Below, one piece after another: positions 8,702-17,250 of a DNA stretch of 64,000 nt; positions within the stretch are counted from its first letter, which is position 1, and the number at the start of each line of letters is the position of its first letter. Under the pieces are notes generated by a model that was not told the DNA's origin, did not search any database, and worked only from the letters and a program-made list of their open reading frames with translations. A program made the translations under genes and the position numbers. Origin of the DNA: Sphingomonas abietis (GTDB lineage Bacteria; Pseudomonadota; Alphaproteobacteria; Sphingomonadales; Sphingomonadaceae); contig NZ_CP115174.1 in assembly GCF_027625475.1 (NCBI RefSeq), positions 2,515,001-2,579,000 on the forward strand, read 5' to 3'.

Positions 8702-9955
8702 ATGGGCAGCCTGACTGACGGCGCAATCCGGCGCAGCATCAAAGAGGTGGAGATGAGCGGCAGGCAGAAGTCGCTTGCCGACGGCGAGGGACGCGGTGTC
8801 GGTCGTTTGATCCTCGCCCTGCGACTGATGCCGAAGCGGGTCATCGCCGAGTGGATGGCCCAGCAGTGGCGCGACGGCAAACGGATCAAGGCGAAGCTCG
8901 GTGACTACCCCTCTATGTCGCTGTCCGGTGCGCGCGAGGTGTTCAAGCGCGACTATGCCGACGCAATCCAGAAGGGTCGCAGCATCAAGATCGCGACAGA
9001 CACCCGGCCAGGAACGGTGGCCGACCTCTTCGAGGGGTACGTCACGGCCCTGAAGGAAGCCGGGAAGCCGTCCTGGAAGGAGACGGAGAAGGGACTTGAG
9101 AAGGTCGCCGACACGCTCGGCCGCAACCGCCTCGCACGCGAGATTGAGCCGGAGGAGATAACGGAGGTCCTGCGGCCCATCTTTGATCGGGGCTCGCGCG
9201 CGATGGCCGACCATGTCCGCTGCTACATCCGCGCCGCCTATAGCTGGGGCATGAAATCCGAGCTCGACTACCGCAACACGTCACCGCGACGCTTTCGGCT
9301 GCTCTTCAACCCCGCCGCGGGGATCCCGACTGAACCGAAGGTACAGGGCACACGCTGGCTGGACGAGGACGAGTATCTGCGCCTGTTCCGCTGGCTTGAT
9401 TGTCCAGACGTGCCGGTACACCCCTCGTATCCGCGCGCCGTCCAGCTCATCATGCTGACTGGCCAGCGCGTCGAGGAGCTTGCGCGTTTGCATGTCGATC
9501 AATGGGATGCTTCCGAGCGGATCATCGACTGGTCGAAGACCAAAAACCTCCAGCCTCATGCGGTCCCGATGCCTTCGATCGCGGCGGAACTGATCGAATC
9601 CATCACGCCGAACGAGCACGGCTGGTTCTTCCCATCGGCGAAGGACCCATCCAAGCCGGTCAGCCACGGTACTCTATACAGCTTCGTCTGGCGCCAGCGT
9701 GACCGAGGCGTGATCCCCTCTGTGACAAACCGCGACCTACGGCGGACCTGGAAGACGCTCGCCGGCAAAGCCGGCGTGCCGAAGGAGATCCGCGACCGCA
9801 TCCAGAACCACGCGCTTCAAGACGTCAGTTCGAAAAGTTACGACCGCTGGAACTACATGCCCGAGAAGCGCGCCGGCATGGCCCGGTGGGACAAGTTCGT
9901 GCGCGCGATGCTCGCCAAGAAGTCTGGCCGAAAGTCGCTGAAAGAAGCAGCATGA
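8702..9955 (+). CDS. int: Tyrosine-type site-specific integrase of the island
   Basis: 417-aa integrase with an N-terminal arm-binding domain of the DUF4102 type (MGSLTDGAIRRSIK, later KLGDYPSMSLSGAREVF). A core-binding region and a C-terminal catalytic domain follow. Catalytic residues visible: Arg in LTGQRVEELARL, the box II segment NRDLRRTW, the His in IQNHALQDVSSKSY and the nucleophile Tyr in that segment. Box II normally begins with His (HDLRRT); here the position is Arg. The ATG at 8702 is chosen over the upstream in-frame ATG at 8618 because it has a GGGAG site about 8 nt ahead and fits the family N-terminus. Its stop overlaps the next gene by 4 nt. Confidence 0.93.
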   Translation: MGSLTDGAIRRSIKEVEMSGRQKSLADGEGRGVGRLILALRLMPKRVIAEWMAQQWRDGKRIKAKLGDYPSMSLSGAREVFKRDYADAIQKGRSIKIATDTRPGTVADLFEGYVTALKEAGKPSWKETEKGLEKVADTLGRNRLAREIEPEEITEVLRPIFDRGSRAMADHVRCYIRAAYSWGMKSELDYRNTSPRRFRLLFNPAAGIPTEPKVQGTRWLDEDEYLRLFRWLDCPDVPVHPSYPRAVQLIMLTGQRVEELARLHVDQWDASERIIDWSKTKNLQPHAVPMPSIAAELIESITPNEHGWFFPSAKDPSKPVSHGTLYSFVWRQRDRGVIPSVTNRDLRRTWKTLAGKAGVPKEIRDRIQNHALQDVSSKSYDRWNYMPEKRAGMARWDKFVRAMLAKKSGRKSLKEAA

Positions 9956-10371
9956 TCGGGCGAGGCGCGATCGGCTGTGCGCTCCTTGCGGGCATCGGCG
10001 CAGCATCCCCTGCGCTTGCCGACCCGTGCACCTCTCCGCTGCCGTCGAGCGCGGGCCAGCGCTTCTCGGGATCGGTGCGCTACGTCGGGGACGGCGACAG
10101 CATGTGTATCGGCACGTCGGACGATCCACAAACCTGGATCGAGGTGCGCCTCGCCGACTTCGACGCACCGGAACTTCATGCTCCCTCAGGCATGGAGGCA
10201 AAAGCCGCGCTGACGACGATCGCTCTCGGCCATCCGGCGTCATGCACATCCATGCGAGGCCGCAGCGGGCGGGTCCGGGTCTATGACAGGGTCATCGCTG
10301 TTTGCACGATCCGTGGGCGATCGATCGGAACATTGCTCAGGCAGGCTGGTGTGCCCGAAGGCGGTCGGTAG
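9952..10371 (+). CDS. Secreted SNase-like (thermonuclease-like) protein
   Basis: 139-aa protein with a signal peptide (MIGRGAIGCALLAGIGAASPALA) and a compact staphylococcal-nuclease-like fold. YVGDGDSMCIG corresponds to the first calcium-binding strand, VRLADFDAPEL holds the Arg and Asp/Glu of the active site, and a helix AKAALTTIALG and the GRVRVYDR segment carry the second arginine. It starts inside the integrase stop (ATGA overlap), so it is likely co-transcribed with int. A periplasmic or exported nuclease directly behind an integrase may help entry or nutrition, or may simply be hitch-hiking cargo; the sequence does not decide. Confidence 0.78.
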   Translation: MIGRGAIGCALLAGIGAASPALADPCTSPLPSSAGQRFSGSVRYVGDGDSMCIGTSDDPQTWIEVRLADFDAPELHAPSGMEAKAALTTIALGHPASCTSMRGRSGRVRVYDRVIAVCTIRGRSIGTLLRQAGVPEGGR

Positions 10372-10419
10372 ATGCCAGATCGTGAAGCTTTTCAGGATCC
10401 ATCCTGCTAGGGTTCAGGA

Positions 10420-11193
10420 ATGACCACGCCTGTCCCCTTCCCGGACGGCGACGGCTACGCCTCTCTACTGGCCGAGCTTAAGGAGCGGATCCGAGCGGCC
10501 CGCCTGAAGGCCGCTGTCGCCGTCAATCAAGAACTGATCATGCTCTATTGGAGCATCGGTCGTGACATTCTCGGCCGGCAGTCGGCCGAGGGCTGGGGCG
10601 CCCGCGTCATCCAGCGCCTGGCCGACGACCTCCGGCGGGACTTCCCGGAAATGACGGGGCTATCGGCTCGAAACTTGAACTACATGCGGGCGCTATCCGC
10701 TGTGGACGATCAACTCCGCCATGAGGCGGATGCGCCGAGTATCGGGATCATCCTGTGCAAAGGGAAGAACGAGGTGGTTGTCGAATATGCGCTCCGAGAC
10801 TCGGTCAAGCCGATGGGCGTCGCCGAGTATCGCGTATCGGCAGCCCTGCCCGAAACCCTCCAGGCCGAACTGCCGACCGTCGCCGAGTTTGCGCGCGACT
10901 TCCCGCTGATCTCGCTGGTGCAGCTGCGGATCGAAATCGAGCGCGAGCTTCGATCCATGGTGGACGGCGTTGACACATCCGAACGCCCTCTCACCATTGC
11001 AGCAAGCCTGCAGCAGTTGGACCGGCAGGGTCTCGCCCCGCCGAGCACCCGACGCTTTCACACTTCACTCCAAGCCCTCAATCGCGCAGCCCACGGCCTC
11101 GACATCGCCGAGGAAGCGGCAGTGGAGGCAGAAGCGATCGCATCGACCTTCCTCGCCGAGCTTCGCGCTATCCAGGCGGGAGACAGGCGATGA
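10420..11193 (+). CDS. DUF1016/YhcG-type hybrid lacking its nuclease core
   Basis: 257-aa protein. Residues 1-91 match the N-terminal domain of DUF1016 (YhcG-like) proteins (ELIMLYWSIGRDI, RLADDLRRDFPEMTGLSARNLNYM). Residues 92-160 match the extreme C-terminal end of the same family (LSAVDDQLRH, IGIILCKGKNEVVVEYALRD). The stretch that normally lies between, including the PD-(D/E)XK catalytic strand, is absent, and the frame is kept across the joint near 10693. Residues 163-257 are an added helical tail (LRIEIERELR, LNRAAHG) like HEPN/DUF4145-type tails. YhcG proteins are nuclease components linked to defence and to HK97-like elements; this one should not cut. It overlaps the next gene by 4 nt. 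Confidence 0.7.
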   Translation: MTTPVPFPDGDGYASLLAELKERIRAARLKAAVAVNQELIMLYWSIGRDILGRQSAEGWGARVIQRLADDLRRDFPEMTGLSARNLNYMRALSAVDDQLRHEADAPSIGIILCKGKNEVVVEYALRDSVKPMGVAEYRVSAALPETLQAELPTVAEFARDFPLISLVQLRIEIERELRSMVDGVDTSERPLTIAASLQQLDRQGLAPPSTRRFHTSLQALNRAAHGLDIAEEAAVEAEAIASTFLAELRAIQAGDRR

Positions 11194-12152
11194 CGATGGA
11201 CGCAGGCGACAGCCTCGACACGACACCCGATGCCGACGCACGGCGCCTTGCCATCGAGGCGATCGCCAGCCTTGTCTACATCAAGAAGACCGCAGCCGAG
11301 CAGGTTCTCCGGCGCGCCGAGGTGCCCGAAGACCTCATCCGGCGGTTCCTGACCGAGCGCGATCCGGCGACCGGCGACAAGCGTTCGAAGCGCGATGCGG
11401 GAGCGGTCGTTCTCGATGCGCTGGCTCAGACCGGCCAGGACCATGCCGTCGTTCGCAACATCGTATCTCTCGCTGCCGATTGGACGGCGTTCCACCTTGC
11501 TCAGAACGAATATCAGGCACGCGCCGTGGTTCAGAAGGCTCGCGAGCTGCGTGGGGTATTGGCTGCGGCAGACGAGCGCGAGCGAAGCGAGGCCGAGGCG
11601 CGTCGGACAGCGGCGGCCCAGCAACGGAGCCGCGAGCAGGCGGACATGATGCGTCGCCAAAGCGCGTTGCTCCTCGCGCAGTTCGATCAGGCGGCGTCAT
11701 CGGATGACCACCAGAAGCGAGGCTACCTTCTCGAAGATCTGCTGAACCGGACCTTCGATCTCCACGGAATCGCAGTCGTCCGTCCCTTTCGCCGGAACGG
11801 CGGTGCAGAGCAGATCGACGCCGCGTTCGAGCTGGACGGTTGGCATTACCTCGTCGAGTGCCGATGGCGCACGCGGCTGCCCGACATACGCCAATTGGAC
11901 GGTTTGGCGGGCCAAGTCGCGCGGTCGGGGAGGCAGACCATGGGTCTCTTCCTTTCTGTGGAGGGCTGGTCCGAGCACGTCGTCCCCCTCCTGAAGCAGA
12001 GTCCCGACAAGGCTATCTTCCTGATGGAGGGGTTCGACCTTCGCTCGGTGCTGGATCAGCTAGTCGATCTGCGCCGGCTGCTTAAGGCGAAGATCTCGGC
12101 GTTGAACCTCGAGGCGGAGCCATACATGTCCGTTGCCCGTCTTCTCGCCTGA
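11190..12152 (+). CDS. PD-(D/E)XK restriction endonuclease-like protein
   Basis: 320 aa. The N-terminal half is helical and charged, with a coiled-coil stretch (residues about 105-165). The C-terminal half has an Mrr-like nuclease fold: helix GYLLEDLLNRTF with Glu182, then EQIDAAFELDGWHYLVECRW with Asp210 and the E-x-R pair Glu223/Arg225 in place of the usual E-x-K. RSGRQTMGLFLSVEGWS follows, as in Mrr-like enzymes. Proteins of this kind cut foreign DNA. The start overlaps the DUF1016 hybrid by ATGA and the stop lies 6 nt before the next gene, so the three genes form one unit. Substrate is unknown. Confidence 0.72.
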   Translation: MTMDAGDSLDTTPDADARRLAIEAIASLVYIKKTAAEQVLRRAEVPEDLIRRFLTERDPATGDKRSKRDAGAVVLDALAQTGQDHAVVRNIVSLAADWTAFHLAQNEYQARAVVQKARELRGVLAAADERERSEAEARRTAAAQQRSREQADMMRRQSALLLAQFDQAASSDDHQKRGYLLEDLLNRTFDLHGIAVVRPFRRNGGAEQIDAAFELDGWHYLVECRWRTRLPDIRQLDGLAGQVARSGRQTMGLFLSVEGWSEHVVPLLKQSPDKAIFLMEGFDLRSVLDQLVDLRRLLKAKISALNLEAEPYMSVARLLA

Positions 12153-12158
12153 TGCTCG

Positions 12159-12875
12159 ATGAGCGACGATCCCTCAGTTCCGTCGGATGCCGCGCACGCT
12201 CCCGAGCCTGACCTCGCCACGCGCCTCGCCCGGCTCGACCGCTTCGAAGCCGAACTTATCAGGAAGGCCGCACCGCTGCTCGGCGCGACGACCGCGCTCT
12301 CGCATGCCGACTTCTTCGTGGTCGGAGCGACACGACGCACTCTCGCTCAAGCGCGAGGCTTCAAGCAGTTGATCGAAACACGCAACTTCCCCTGCGCCGC
12401 TGCCGTCCTGCGCATGCAAATCGACACTGCGATGCGGGTCAACGGCTTGTTCCTGGTCGACGACATGGTCGCGGCGTGCCGCTCGGTGCTCGACGGCGCT
12501 CGCTTCAACACCCTACGCGACCAAGCGGGAAACAAGCTGAGCGATGCCCACCTTCGTGCGGAACTCGCCAAGTCGAATCCGTGGATCAGCCCGGTCTACG
12601 AGAGAGCATCGGACTTCGTGCACCTGTCTGGCCGCCACTTCTACACGTCAATCGCGCACACCGATGATGCAACCCGCGTGGCAACATTTTCCATTAGCGG
12701 CGAAGACCCTCCCCGCCCGGAGGAAACTTATTATGAAGTCGTGGACAGCTTCTTCGAAGCGACGCGCTTGGTGGGGACGATGATTTTAGCGTATCTGAGC
12801 CTTCGCGCCGGTGTCGTGCAAACTGCCGCAGGCCACGCTCCAGCTGACACATCTCCCGCCCGGCCACCCAGCTAG
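12159..12875 (+). CDS. Helical protein of unknown function, possible HEPN-like
   Basis: 238 aa with no family I can name with certainty. It is mostly alpha-helical, with conserved-looking segments FPCAAAVLRMQIDTAMRVNG, GNKLSDAHLRAEL and YERASDFVHLSGRHFY. The latter contains R149-x5-H155, the spacing of HEPN ribonuclease motifs; similar R/H pairs occur in DUF5677-like proteins. The C-terminus is a disordered Pro/Ala tail. As the last gene of the int-nuc-DUF1016-endonuclease run it may be an effector or partner of the endonuclease. The HEPN link is inference from one short motif. Confidence 0.55.
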   Translation: MSDDPSVPSDAAHAPEPDLATRLARLDRFEAELIRKAAPLLGATTALSHADFFVVGATRRTLAQARGFKQLIETRNFPCAAAVLRMQIDTAMRVNGLFLVDDMVAACRSVLDGARFNTLRDQAGNKLSDAHLRAELAKSNPWISPVYERASDFVHLSGRHFYTSIAHTDDATRVATFSISGEDPPRPEETYYEVVDSFFEATRLVGTMILAYLSLRAGVVQTAAGHAPADTSPARPPS

Positions 12876-12879
12876 CGCC

Positions 12880-13617
12880 TCAAGCGACGCCGGCCGCACG
12901 GCCGAGCGATGACAGGTTGGCCAGAAGCTGCCGCTCGGTATCCGCCCGAGACAAGCCCCAGATCGTGCCGAGGTCGGCAATGGCCTCCCCGACTTCCCAA
13001 GGCCATGCGGAGCGCCCAGCGACCTGGGCGAACGGACCATCTGACTCCGTCAGGAGACGGTCGCGCGGCATTTTGGCGGTCAGTTCACGTCCCTTTTCGC
13101 CCCGGAGCATGGCAGGGCCGACGCTGAACCAGCAGCCCAGATCGATCGCTCGTGCCAATTCGCGGTTCGAGCCGGAAAACCAATGCAGGATCGGTGTTCC
13201 AGCCCCGGAATGGTTTTCGAGCGCGTCCAGCACCGCCTTCGCCGCACGCCGGCTATGAAGCGACATGACCCTGCCTCCCGCCGCGCGGCATATGTTCAGG
13301 ATGCGGGTGAAGACGGCGACCTGATCCTCCCAGTAGTGTTTGAACTCGGGTCCGCCGTCGAGTCCGACCTCCCCGACGTAGCGCGTCTCGCTGATCAAGC
13401 GCTCGAACTGCGGCAGTTCCCCCTTCCGATCGTGAACGAGCTGCGGGTGGAGGCCGAGGGCAGTGCGGATGCGGGTCTTACCTGCCGCCAAATGTTGCGC
13501 ACGAGCTTCGCAAGCTGCTTCGGCAATCAATCGCGAGCCAAAAAGCAAAACCGCTTTCGTCAGCCGCGTCTGACACATCCGCGATGCCGATCTCCTCAAC
13601 TCGGACTTTTCCATCAT
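12880..13617 (-). pseudogene. TatD-family nuclease, N-terminally truncated (QatD-like)
   Basis: 245-aa TatD metal-dependent hydrolase resembling QatD of the four-gene Qat anti-phage system. Retained are Glu83 in RYVGEVGLDGG, His121 in SLHSRRA, His145 in LHWFSGS and Asp193 in LLTESDGPF. The opening strand carrying the HxH metal ligands (usually ..DxHxHLD near residue 5) is missing: the first 40 residues (MMEKSELRRSASRMCQ and onward) do not resemble the family. It abuts the aldo/keto reductase gene with a 4-nt overlap, which looks like a recombination joint. QatA, QatB and QatC are not in the window. Probably inactive. Confidence 0.7.
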
Positions 13618-14651
13618 ATTGCGATCGGCGGATTTAGGCGCGCAAAGCCTTCCTGACGCCGATAGGGAAAGTGCGGATATGGCGTGGTGACGGTGCTCGC
13701 CTCATCGAGCTTGGCGATCTGCTCGGGCGAAAGCGTCCAGCCGATCGCGCCGAGGTTTTGGCGGAGCTGTTCTTCGTTGCGCGCGCCGATGATGACTGAT
13801 GACACGGTGGGCCGCTGAGTTAGCCAGTTGAGCGCCACCTGTGGCACGGTCTTCCCGGTTTCCGCCGCCACCAACTCCAGCGCATCGACGACACGGAACA
13901 TGTGCTCGTCTTCCACGGGCGGTCCGAAGCTCGCCGTTGCGTGAAGACGGCTCCCCTCAGGCAGCGGCGCTCCACGTCTAATTTTTCCTGTCAGCCGGCC
14001 CCATCCAAGGGGCGACCAGACCATCGCGCCGAGGCCCTGATCGGCGCCGAGCGGCATCAGGTCCCACTCATAATCACGACCGATCAGCGAGTAATAGACC
14101 TGATTGGCGACATAACGGGGCCAGCCATGACGGTCGGCGACCGCCAGCGCTTTCATGATCTGCCAGCCGGAGAAGTTGGACACGCCGACGTAGCGCACCT
14201 TGCCGTCCCGCACGAGCACATCGAGCGTCGACAGAACCTCCTCCATCGGCGTGTTGGCGTCGAAGGCGTGTAATTGGAGGAGGTCGATATGGTCGGTCCC
14301 CAAGCGCCTCAACGCATCGTTGACGGAGCGGATCAATCGGAACCTTGAGGATCCAGCCTCATTCGGACCCTCCCCCATCGGCAGGCTGGTTTTGGTCGAG
14401 ATCAGCACGCTGTCGCGCCGGCCCTTGAGGGCCGCGCCCAGAACCTCCTCGGATGCGCCATTGGAATAGACATCCGCAGTATCGAACAAGTTGACACCTG
14501 CTTCCAGGCAGACGTCGATCAGGCGTCGCGCCTCTTCTACATCCGTGGTGCCCCATGCCCCGAACAGTGGTCCCGTTCCGCCGAATGTGCCCGCGCCGAA
14601 ACTCAGCACCGGAACCTTGAGACCTGATCGGCCGAGAAAACGATAGTCCAT
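13614..14651 (-). CDS. Aldo/keto reductase
   Basis: 345-aa NADPH-dependent oxidoreductase with a TIM barrel. Visible residues of the catalytic tetrad: Asp in LFDTADVYSNG, Lys in ISTKTSLP and His in LLQLHAFD; the cofactor site is near VSSVIIGARNEEQLRQNL. It resembles the YajO/Tas-like subgroup acting on small aldehydes or ketones. It is the last gene of a minus-strand run with an SGNH hydrolase and an MFS transporter, divergent from a LysR regulator, suggesting a small substrate-specific catabolic or detoxification unit. Substrate unknown. Confidence 0.9.
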   Translation of the reverse strand: MDYRFLGRSGLKVPVLSFGAGTFGGTGPLFGAWGTTDVEEARRLIDVCLEAGVNLFDTADVYSNGASEEVLGAALKGRRDSVLISTKTSLPMGEGPNEAGSSRFRLIRSVNDALRRLGTDHIDLLQLHAFDANTPMEEVLSTLDVLVRDGKVRYVGVSNFSGWQIMKALAVADRHGWPRYVANQVYYSLIGRDYEWDLMPLGADQGLGAMVWSPLGWGRLTGKIRRGAPLPEGSRLHATASFGPPVEDEHMFRVVDALELVAAETGKTVPQVALNWLTQRPTVSSVIIGARNEEQLRQNLGAIGWTLSPEQIAKLDEASTVTTPYPHFPYRRQEGFARLNPPIAI

Positions 14652-14674
14652 GACATGATCCTTTATGGTGAAAA

Positions 14675-15961
14675 TCAGGGATGGCTGCCGAGCAGAACGC
14701 CGAGGTCGATAGCGCCCGCCATCGCCTTGTTGCCCGCGTCACCGGGATGAAGGTGGTCGCCGGAATCAAAGATCGGGGCGAGCCGTGCGGGATGCGCGGG
14801 ATCACGAAGGAGCCGGTCGAAATCGATGACGCCATCGAACGCGCCGCTTTCTCTGATCCAGCGGTTGATTTCCAGACGAAGCGCGTCCTTGTCCGTGTTG
14901 TAGTAGTCGTCGAGCGGGGTGCCGGAGAGCGCACCTTCAAACGGCGTGAGGGTTGCGCCGATCACCCGGACGTTGCGGGCATGGGCGAGTGCGATGAACT
15001 GCCGATAGCCCGCGATCATCGCCTCGGCCGCGGGGCGGACTTGTTGACGCGCGAACGCCGTGCCGGGCCAGGCAATGTCGTTGATGCCGATCAGCAGGAT
15101 GACGGCTCTGACGTTCGGCTGGGTGAGCACATCGCAGTCGAGCCGCGCGAGCGCGTTCACCCCCATCTTGTCTTGGAGCAGTCTGCCGCCCGAGATGCCG
15201 GCATTGAGCACCGCGATATGGTTCGGGGCAAAACGCATGGCGAGGAAATCCGGCCATCGCGTGTTGGCGTCGATGGTCGCGCCGTTACCATCGGTAATGG
15301 AATCGCCGACAGCAACTACGGCTCCCTCGTTTGTGGTATCGACAAGAACCTCGCTCAGCAGGATGCGCGCATCGGTCTTATCCTTTGCCGGGAAGGTCGT
15401 GGCGCGAGTGAGGTCGCCCTGTCCAAACCACGCCGTCGCACGGCCGTCCCAATGAAAAGTCTTGAGCGACGTTTTGTCGGGTAGCCAGGTCGAGACGACA
15501 AGTTGCGTGCCGTCCGCCACGGTCATGTCGAGCGGATCACTGACAGCCTGCGCACCGGGTAGGATGACTGTGCTTTCCTTTCCTCCGAACGACAGGCTTT
15601 GAACTGCTTGGATGGCGGAGGTCGCGTTTGGGCCGGCGATGGCGACGCTCGCAGCGCCGATCTTCATCGGCGCGTCTCCGTAAATGTTGGAGAAGACGAA
15701 TCGAAAGCGGGGACCGCCAAGGCTGATCCTGATTACTTGCCGGAAAGTCTGGTTCTGGACAGCAGCGGGGATCTTAGTGGGAAAAGCGAAGTCAGCGCCC
15801 CACGTCGGCTGTGGGCTCGCCATCCATGTGCCAATCCAGTTTGTGTCCTGTGCCAATGCTGGTGTTTCGACGAACAGAGACGCGGCCAAAGCAAAGATGG
15901 AGAGCTGTTTCGCGAAGGCCGTTTTCGGGCGTGAACGCGCTCTTCGAGTTTCAATGGACAT
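14675..15961 (-). CDS. SGNH/GDSL hydrolase, secreted
   Basis: 428 aa. A signal peptide (SIFALAASLFVETPALAQ) is followed by a beta-sandwich domain (residues about 45-205) and an SGNH esterase domain. Block I is VVAVGDSITDGNG with the nucleophile Ser, block III is LIGIND, and block V is DHLHPGDAG with the catalytic Asp and His. Such enzymes deacylate or deacetylate carbohydrates or esters outside the cytoplasm. It lies between the aldo/keto reductase and the MFS exporter, overlapping the latter by 11 nt. Base composition is lower in G+C than the core genes. Confidence 0.88.
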   Translation of the reverse strand: MSIETRRARSRPKTAFAKQLSIFALAASLFVETPALAQDTNWIGTWMASPQPTWGADFAFPTKIPAAVQNQTFRQVIRISLGGPRFRFVFSNIYGDAPMKIGAASVAIAGPNATSAIQAVQSLSFGGKESTVILPGAQAVSDPLDMTVADGTQLVVSTWLPDKTSLKTFHWDGRATAWFGQGDLTRATTFPAKDKTDARILLSEVLVDTTNEGAVVAVGDSITDGNGATIDANTRWPDFLAMRFAPNHIAVLNAGISGGRLLQDKMGVNALARLDCDVLTQPNVRAVILLIGINDIAWPGTAFARQQVRPAAEAMIAGYRQFIALAHARNVRVIGATLTPFEGALSGTPLDDYYNTDKDALRLEINRWIRESGAFDGVIDFDRLLRDPAHPARLAPIFDSGDHLHPGDAGNKAMAGAIDLGVLLGSHP

Positions 15962-17171
15962 GGGTCTTTGATCCGGTTGCTTGATCGGTGAAGGCAGAGC
16001 GCGAAGCGCGACCGACCATCATCGCCGAGACGGCGACACCGACCGCCGCCGCCGGGAACAGGGCAGCGACGAGCGGCACGAAGCCGAGGCCGGGACCGTG
16101 GTCGATCACGACGCCGCCTGCCCAGGCGCCGATCGCGTTACCGAGATTGAAGGCCGCGATATTGAAGGAAGACGCCAAGCTCTGGCCGGCACCTTCCGCC
16201 TTGGACAAAACCCACATCTGGAGAGGCGCGACGGTGGAGAAACCCGCCGCGCCGAGCAGTCCGGTGAAGGCGACTGCGGAAACGGCGGAGCCAAGCCCGG
16301 CTGTCATCGCGGCCAGCACGAGCGCAAGCACGATCAGCGTGCCGATCACGGTGGGGAGAAGACTACGATCGGCGAGCTTGCCGCCTATCAGGTTGCCGAC
16401 GACGAGACCGCCGCCGAAAACCAGCAGGATGGGCGAGACCGCCGCTTCCTGAAACCCGCTGATGCGGGTCAGCATCGGCGCAATATAGGTGAAGACGGCG
16501 AAGACGCCGGCATAGCCGAGGACGGTCGTGACCAGACCGAGCAGAACCGGACCGCGAAGGATGGTGGCGAGGTCCACCCGCCAGTCGCTTGTCTCCGGCG
16601 CGCCGCTGTCCTTAGGGACGAGCGCCGCGATGACGGCGAAGGCGATGAGCCCCACCAGTGTCACGGCGCCGAAGGTGGCCCGCCAGCCGAGATGCTGGCC
16701 GATCCATGTTCCGAATGGCACGCCGAGGATGTTGGCCACCGTCAACCCCGTGAACATCACGGCGATGGCGGACGCCTTGCGATTTTCGGCGACAAGACCC
16801 GTCGCAACCACCGATCCGACCCCGAAGAAGGTGCCATGCGCCAACGCCGTCAGCACGCGCGCCGCCATGAGGAAGTCGTAACTCGGCGCCAGCGCACAGG
16901 TGGCGTTCCCGGCGATGAAGATCGCCATCAGCGCCAGCAGCACGGTCTTGCGTGGCCATCGCGAGGTCAGGACGGTCAGGACCGGCGCACCGATCACCAC
17001 ACCGAGCGCATAACCGGAAATCAGAAGGCCCGCTGCTGCGATCGACACACCGAAATCGTAGCTTACGTCAAGCAGCAATCCCATTATGACGAATTCCGTG
17101 ACGCCGATGCCGAAGGCTCCGGCCGTCAGGGCATAGAGCGCCAACGGCATGATCTGTCTCGCAACGTTCAA
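15951..17171 (-). CDS. MFS transporter, AraJ/YdhP-like efflux family
   Basis: 406-aa twelve-helix major facilitator. The opening LALYALTAGAFGIGVTEFVIMGLL, motif A-like SRWPRKTVLLALM, and GTFFGVGSVVATGLVAENRKASAIAVMFTGLTVA are typical of the arabinose-efflux/DHA1 subgroup that exports sugars, drugs or small organics. It is the first gene of the minus-strand cargo operon and faces the LysR gene across a 79-nt gap containing a dyad, so it is probably the regulated target. Confidence 0.9.
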   Translation of the reverse strand: MNVARQIMPLALYALTAGAFGIGVTEFVIMGLLLDVSYDFGVSIAAAGLLISGYALGVVIGAPVLTVLTSRWPRKTVLLALMAIFIAGNATCALAPSYDFLMAARVLTALAHGTFFGVGSVVATGLVAENRKASAIAVMFTGLTVANILGVPFGTWIGQHLGWRATFGAVTLVGLIAFAVIAALVPKDSGAPETSDWRVDLATILRGPVLLGLVTTVLGYAGVFAVFTYIAPMLTRISGFQEAAVSPILLVFGGGLVVGNLIGGKLADRSLLPTVIGTLIVLALVLAAMTAGLGSAVSAVAFTGLLGAAGFSTVAPLQMWVLSKAEGAGQSLASSFNIAAFNLGNAIGAWAGGVVIDHGPGLGFVPLVAALFPAAAVGVAVSAMMVGRASRSAFTDQATGSKTHVH

Positions 17172-17204
17172 GTTCGAGACGAGACATAGACCCGCATCTG
17201 GGCA

Positions 17205-17231
17205 TGATATAGTATGCCGGATGTAATATCA
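17205..17231. promoter_or_regulatory. Candidate LysR operator between the MFS and LysR genes
   Basis: TGATAT-N15-ATATCA, a perfect 6-bp dyad with T/A ends at LysR-like spacing, centred in the 79-nt divergent gap. A local A/T-rich run in a G/C-rich genome also marks it as the promoter zone. Confidence 0.6.
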
Positions 17232-17250
17232 CTTATGAATTGAAGGACCA

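Noticed and set aside
12880..13617. A functional Qat anti-phage system.
   Set aside because: Only a truncated TatD-like gene is present; no QatA, QatB or QatC frame occurs in the island.
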